Assembly: GCF_000980885.2 (NCBI RefSeq)
Contig: NZ_LBDA02000071.1
Span: 62,001-126,000, forward strand
Direction: 5' to 3'
Origin: Streptomyces malaysiense
Lineage (GTDB): Bacteria > Actinomycetota > Actinomycetes > Streptomycetales > Streptomycetaceae
DNA length: 64,000 nt
Shown here: positions 60,497-64,000 of the stretch, one piece after another
Position numbering within the stretch: position 1 is the first letter of the stretch
Layout of the letters: every line of letters begins with the position of its first letter
The notes under the pieces: model-generated
The model's database searches: none
The model's input: only the letters and a program-made list of their open reading frames with translations
What the model was told of the DNA's origin: nothing
Translations under genes and position numbers: made by a program

Positions 60497-61353
60497 GGGG
60501 CACCTTCTTCCTTTTCTCGGTCACGCGCTCAGGCCGTGGCGGGGCCGGATCGGGATTCCGCATGCCGGTGTCGGGGAAAGGCACCGCCGGAGAGTGCTGG
60601 CGTCGGCGGTGCCGCGGGACAGGTGCCATCGTTAGCCCGTCCCACGGCCTGATCACAATGTTCCCGGTACGGCTCCGGACCGTAGTGAGCCCGCCGGCGG
60701 CACCGGTTCCCCGGTTATGGAACGGCGTTTCTCGTCCACGATCGTGCCTAGTAGTCACCGAATGTGCCGTGACCAGGTTCACCGTGCGGAGGCCGGCCGC
60801 GGTGCCGGGACCCGGGTCGGGTGATCGCCCGGCCGGAGGCACCGCGCCCGCGAAGAGCGCGGTACGCGCGGGGGCCGCGCCGGCGGACGGCTCCGGCCGG
60901 GATCGTTGCGGCCCGCTTCGGCGACTTCCGCCGTTGGCGCCCTATTTGCCGATAAATTCTCGATAGTTGATTCCTGGAATTAATAGGGTGACGCTTTTCA
61001 CACGTGCTGCAGACTCTCGGCGGAATCCTCATGCGGAGCGCCATGTCACCACAGAGTTCAGAGGATATTCAGAGGTGTTCGCGAACCCGGCTCCCCCAGC
61101 TTCGCGAAAGAGGCCATTTCCTGACATCCCCTCTGCGCCCTTCTTGCCGAACACGCCGATGGGGCACCCGGATTCGTGTAGCGTCTGCCGCCATCAGCGA
61201 GCCGCCCGTGTGGGAAAGGGGACCATCCGCAGGCGGCTCGCCCTCGGGGGCATTGGTGTCATCCCCCGTGCGAGCGCACTCCGAGTACGGCGGCTGCGGC
61301 CGCCCGCCCCGTCCGTGCGTTCCGCGGGCAGGTCGATGCGAGGAGCTCACAAC
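60497..61353. other. 857-bp divergent control region without a supported gene
   Basis: It separates the two redox operons. An AT-rich patch (60943-60988, containing GATAAATTCTCGATAGTTGA) stands out against the GC-rich surroundings and carries a CCCTATT/AATAGGG inverted repeat (60940-60946 and 60982-60988). A strong hairpin follows at 61197-61241. No open frame here has a ribosome site and family similarity. Confidence 0.5.
61197..61241 (+). promoter_or_regulatory. Leader stem-loop upstream of the rightward redox operon
   Basis: GCGAGCCGCC (61197-61206) pairs perfectly with GGCGGCTCGC (61232-61241) around a 25-base loop rich in G and A. It is 113 bp before the GTG at 61354 and could be an attenuator or terminator. 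No known riboswitch class was recognised. Confidence 0.45.
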
Positions 61354-62100
61354 GTGCTGAGGGACAAGGCGCCGAGCAGGCGCGGTCCTGTCGTCGCCGG
61401 ATCCGCCAGGTGGCTGGTCGTCGCCGTGACGGTGGTCGGAGTCACCGTGCTCCTGACCCCGGAGGCCGTCGCCGCCGCGCCACCGATACCGGGATCACCG
61501 TTGGACGCGTACCGCGCCCACGTGCCGTACGACACGGGCGTGCACCAGATCGCGAGGCTGGCCGCGCTCATCGCCTACGCGCTGATGGTCTCGACGGTCG
61601 TCCTGGGGGTGATGCTGAGGCTGCGGTTCATGCAGCGCGCCGTCAACAGGGCCACCTTCTACGGCGCCCACATGACGCTGGCCCTCTCGGCGATGATCTT
61701 CGGGGGCATCCACGGCCTGACGTTCCTCTACCAGCCGATCTGGCGGATCGGCTGGGCGCAGCTGACGCTCCCCTTTCTCGGCGGCGTCCAGCGCCTCCCC
61801 GTGGGAATGGGCATCCTCGGGACGGAACTGGCGATCGCCGTGGCCTGCTCGGTGTGGCTGCAGAACCGCCTCGGCTACCACCGCTGGCTGCGGGTCCACC
61901 AGTTCGGCTACGTGTCTTTCGCACTGATCTGGCTGCACGTCTTCCTCGTCCACCCGGAACCACGCCACCTGAACCTGGTCGCGGTCGGCGTGGCGGCGGG
62001 GGCCGGAACGGTGCTGCTGGCCTTCCTCGTCCGCCTCTTCCCCTCACGCAGCAGGCTGCGCCAGCGGGCCTTTCCCGGCGGATCCGGAGTCTCCAGGTGA
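61354..62100 (+). CDS. Cytochrome b561/ferric-reductase-like heme membrane protein
   Basis: A 248-residue protein with about six helices (WLVVAVTVVGVTVLLT, IARLAALIAYALMVSTVVLG). Candidate heme His residues lie in GVHQIARL, YGAHMTLALSA, FGGIHGLTFL, YHRWLRVHQFGY and IWLHVFLVH. It resembles the cytochrome b561-type and ferric-reductase-like families. GTG 61354 is chosen because AGGAG lies 8 bases upstream and it opens the first helix; the frame extends upstream without support. The stop overlaps the next start (GTGA). Confidence 0.75.
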   Translation: MLRDKAPSRRGPVVAGSARWLVVAVTVVGVTVLLTPEAVAAAPPIPGSPLDAYRAHVPYDTGVHQIARLAALIAYALMVSTVVLGVMLRLRFMQRAVNRATFYGAHMTLALSAMIFGGIHGLTFLYQPIWRIGWAQLTLPFLGGVQRLPVGMGILGTELAIAVACSVWLQNRLGYHRWLRVHQFGYVSFALIWLHVFLVHPEPRHLNLVAVGVAAGAGTVLLAFLVRLFPSRSRLRQRAFPGGSGVSR

Positions 62101-63812
62101 ACCATCCCCATCCCGGGTATCCGCCGGAACACCTCCCGCCCGCGCCCCCGGGACACCGCCACGGGGTCGTACCGTTCATCCCCCAGCAGGCACAGCCGGG
62201 CGGCGCGCGCCCGGAACGGCGGGCCCCGGCCCAGCTCCCGGCCGTGCCCCCGCTCACCGCCGAGTCGTTCGACCTGCCGCGCCCCGCGCTGGTCCCGGAG
62301 GGCGAGCCCGTACGGATCGGCGTGGACAACAACCGCTGCCACATCTACGGGATATGCCAGCAGGAGGCACCCGAGGTCTTCCGTGTCTCCGAAGGCGGCT
62401 CGCTGCACTACACCCGGGCGGTGCCGGCCCAGTTCGCGGCCAAGGCGCGGCAGGCGGTGCGCTGCTGTCCCATGCAGGCGATCAAGATCGAGGGAGGGCG
62501 TACCCGCGCCGCCGGTACCGCCGGCGAAGGGCTTCCCGGGCGTCCGCTGCGCAGTGGTGCGTCGGCGCGGGCGAGCCGCAAGCGCATCGTCGTCGCCGGC
62601 GCGGGCCTGGCCGGCCTGAGCGCCGCGAGCCGCCTCAGGGAACGCGGGTTCGACGGAGAACTCGTCATCGTGGGCGAGGAGGCACACCGCCCCTACAGCC
62701 GCCCGCCCCTGTCCAAGCAGTTCCTCTCCGGTGAACTGACCGCGGAGCAGATGACGTTCAGGGCGGAGGAGGCGCTGGACGCCCACTGGCTGCTGGACAC
62801 CGGGATCGTCGGCCTCGACCTCTACGGCGCGGCCGTGCACCTGCGGGGCGGCGAGCGGCTTCCCTTCGAAGGGCTGGTCGTGGCCACCGGAGTGGACGCC
62901 AAGCGGCTGCCCGAAGCCCCGCTCTTCAGCGATCGCATCCGCACGATCCGCACCCTGGACGACGCCGCCTCGGTACGGCGGGCGATGGATGCCGCGGCCG
63001 CCCGCCACGTGGTGATCCTGGGCGGCGGATTCGTCGGCTGCGAACTGGCCTGCACACTCCGTGCCCGCGGCCTGGACGTCACCCTGGTCGTGCACAGCGC
63101 ACCGCTGCTGCGCCGGGTCCTCGGCGAGCGGGTCGGGGCCGTGGTCGGCGACATCCAGGGCAGGGCGGGCGTCGACGTACGGCTCGGCACCAGGATCACC
63201 GACTGGCAGGACCACGGTGACGTACTCAGGCTGCGCCTGGACGACGACGATGTGATCGACGCGGACTTCGTCGTCCTCGGCCTGGGCAGCGAACCGCGCA
63301 CGGAATGGCTGCGCGACAGCGGACTGGACGTTTCCGACGGTGTGCTGTGCGCTCCCACCTGCCACGCGATCGACCGCTGGGGCCGCCCCACCCCGCACGT
63401 CGTCGCCGCGGGTGACGTGGCCCGCTGGCCCAACCTGCGTTTCGACGCGGAGCCGCGCCGCACGGAGCACCTCATCCACGCGGTGGAGATGGGCCAGCAT
63501 GCCGCGGACGCCCTGTTGCGCGGCCCGGACCGCGCCGCACGCTTCGCACCGGTGCCGCGCTTCTGGTCCGAGCAGCACGGCACCCGCATCCAAGCGGTGG
63601 GAGTCCCCGCTCTCGGAACCGATGTGGAGATCACCGAAGGGTCGCTGCGCTCCGAGCGCTTCGTCGCCCGCTACACCCGTGAGACCGCCTACGGTCCGCA
63701 GATCGTGGCGGCCGTCGCCTTCGACATGCCCCTGGAACTCCTCGAATACCGCGACCAGATCGGCCGGTCCCGTCCGCGCTCGCGGGCCCTGAACAGAAGG
63801 AGCAGACGATGA
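62097..63812 (+). CDS. Ferredoxin-ferredoxin reductase fusion
   Basis: A 571-residue protein. After a Pro-rich tail comes a ferredoxin with CHIYGICQQEAPEVF and a CCPMQAIKI end, a C-x5-C ... C-P cluster pattern (3Fe-4S type). A linker leads to an FAD/NAD(P)H reductase: VVAGAGLAGLSAASRL (about residue 165), PPLSKQF, VVATGV, GGGFVGCELA and VAAGDVARW. Such proteins pass electrons from NAD(P)H to the ferredoxin. GTG overlaps the membrane-gene stop, so the two should work together. Confidence 0.88.
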   Translation: MNHPHPGYPPEHLPPAPPGHRHGVVPFIPQQAQPGGARPERRAPAQLPAVPPLTAESFDLPRPALVPEGEPVRIGVDNNRCHIYGICQQEAPEVFRVSEGGSLHYTRAVPAQFAAKARQAVRCCPMQAIKIEGGRTRAAGTAGEGLPGRPLRSGASARASRKRIVVAGAGLAGLSAASRLRERGFDGELVIVGEEAHRPYSRPPLSKQFLSGELTAEQMTFRAEEALDAHWLLDTGIVGLDLYGAAVHLRGGERLPFEGLVVATGVDAKRLPEAPLFSDRIRTIRTLDDAASVRRAMDAAAARHVVILGGGFVGCELACTLRARGLDVTLVVHSAPLLRRVLGERVGAVVGDIQGRAGVDVRLGTRITDWQDHGDVLRLRLDDDDVIDADFVVLGLGSEPRTEWLRDSGLDVSDGVLCAPTCHAIDRWGRPTPHVVAAGDVARWPNLRFDAEPRRTEHLIHAVEMGQHAADALLRGPDRAARFAPVPRFWSEQHGTRIQAVGVPALGTDVEITEGSLRSERFVARYTRETAYGPQIVAAVAFDMPLELLEYRDQIGRSRPRSRALNRRSRR

Positions 63813-64000
63813 GCCGAGGCGGACGTGCACGTGGCCGCCGCTCCAGGCGCCCACCGGCCGGCGGGCTGCTGTACTGGGCGTTGAGCCTGCCCGCGCGCCT
63901 GCATCTGCGGTGGCTGGTGATCGCCGTCGTGACCGCGGCCGTGATGGGTGCCTACGCCAGAGTGCTTGTCACCGCCGCGCCGATGCCGCCGAGCAAGGCA
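63809..64000 (+). CDS. Membrane protein, N-terminal fragment
   Basis: 64 codons before the window ends. A basic N-terminus is followed by one hydrophobic helix (WLVIAVVTAAVMGAYARVLV) and then TAAPMPPSKA. The ATG overlaps the reductase stop (ATGA), so it belongs to the same operon. In such operons an FMN-binding membrane protein could be expected, but nothing in the visible part proves that. Confidence 0.55.
   Translation, partial: MSRGGRARGRRSRRPPAGGLLYWALSLPARLHLRWLVIAVVTAAVMGAYARVLVTAAPMPPSKA

Noticed and set aside
1..64000. rRNA or tRNA genes, riboswitches of known class
   Set aside because: No clover-leaf, CCA-end or rRNA-like sequence and no recognised riboswitch core was found by reading; a computational scan would be more sensitive.

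Overview
The window is high-GC actinobacterial DNA and is almost certainly Streptomyces. Codon third positions are strongly G/C, GTG starts and GTGA/ATGA stop-start overlaps are common, and the set afsK, afsS, afsR, the cofG-cofH fusion (fbiC), XRE/DUF397 pairs and a GPP34 protein is typical of that genus. No rRNA, tRNA, IS element, prophage or CRISPR array was seen.

Region 1 (1-29.8 kb) interleaves two systems. The first is the pleiotropic regulatory locus: a kbpA-like VOC protein, the Ser/Thr kinase AfsK with its C-terminal beta-propeller, the small repeat protein AfsS and the large SARP regulator AfsR. An 11-bp direct-repeat SARP site and a strong leader hairpin lie in front of afsS. The second is a dispersed acyl-CoA catabolic gene set: an NDP-forming acyl-CoA synthetase, a flavin monooxygenase, two DUF35/thiolase-like (retro-aldolase type) pairs, an acyl-CoA dehydrogenase, a crotonase, a FadD3-like ligase, two amidohydrolases, two luciferase-like oxidoreductases, an SDR and an aldehyde dehydrogenase. 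Its promoters share one palindrome, CTGAC-N5-GTCAG. I count six perfect copies and four with one mismatch. One of the mismatched copies overlaps the start codon of a TetR gene at 9.8-10.5 kb, which is therefore a candidate regulator. The substrate is unknown.

Region 2 (29.8-41 kb) is mixed accessory DNA. It has a PHP-domain gene that looks fused by deletion to a type VII-secretion-like pair, the F420 precursor enzyme fbiC, a degenerate L,D-transpeptidase-like protein, a frameshifted XRE gene with its DUF397 partner, and a DUF6247 gene followed by a frameshifted toxin-like gene. fbiC fits the several probable F420 enzymes upstream.

Region 3 (41-57 kb) holds conserved chromosomal genes: an alpha/beta hydrolase with a divergent TetR, a degenerate ADP-ribosylglycohydrolase, a polytopic membrane protein, a D,D-carboxypeptidase with a long acidic tail, GPP34, an XRE/DUF397 pair, MerR, glutathione peroxidase and an MFS transporter with its regulator. 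It ends with a three-part fusion of an amino-acid-permease-like membrane domain, a SpoIIE/PP2C phosphatase and an anti-sigma-type kinase.

Region 4 (57-64 kb) is a divergent membrane redox module: a NuoF/ferredoxin fusion with a ferric-reductase-like membrane protein on one side, and a second heme membrane protein, a ferredoxin-ferredoxin reductase fusion and a truncated membrane gene on the other.
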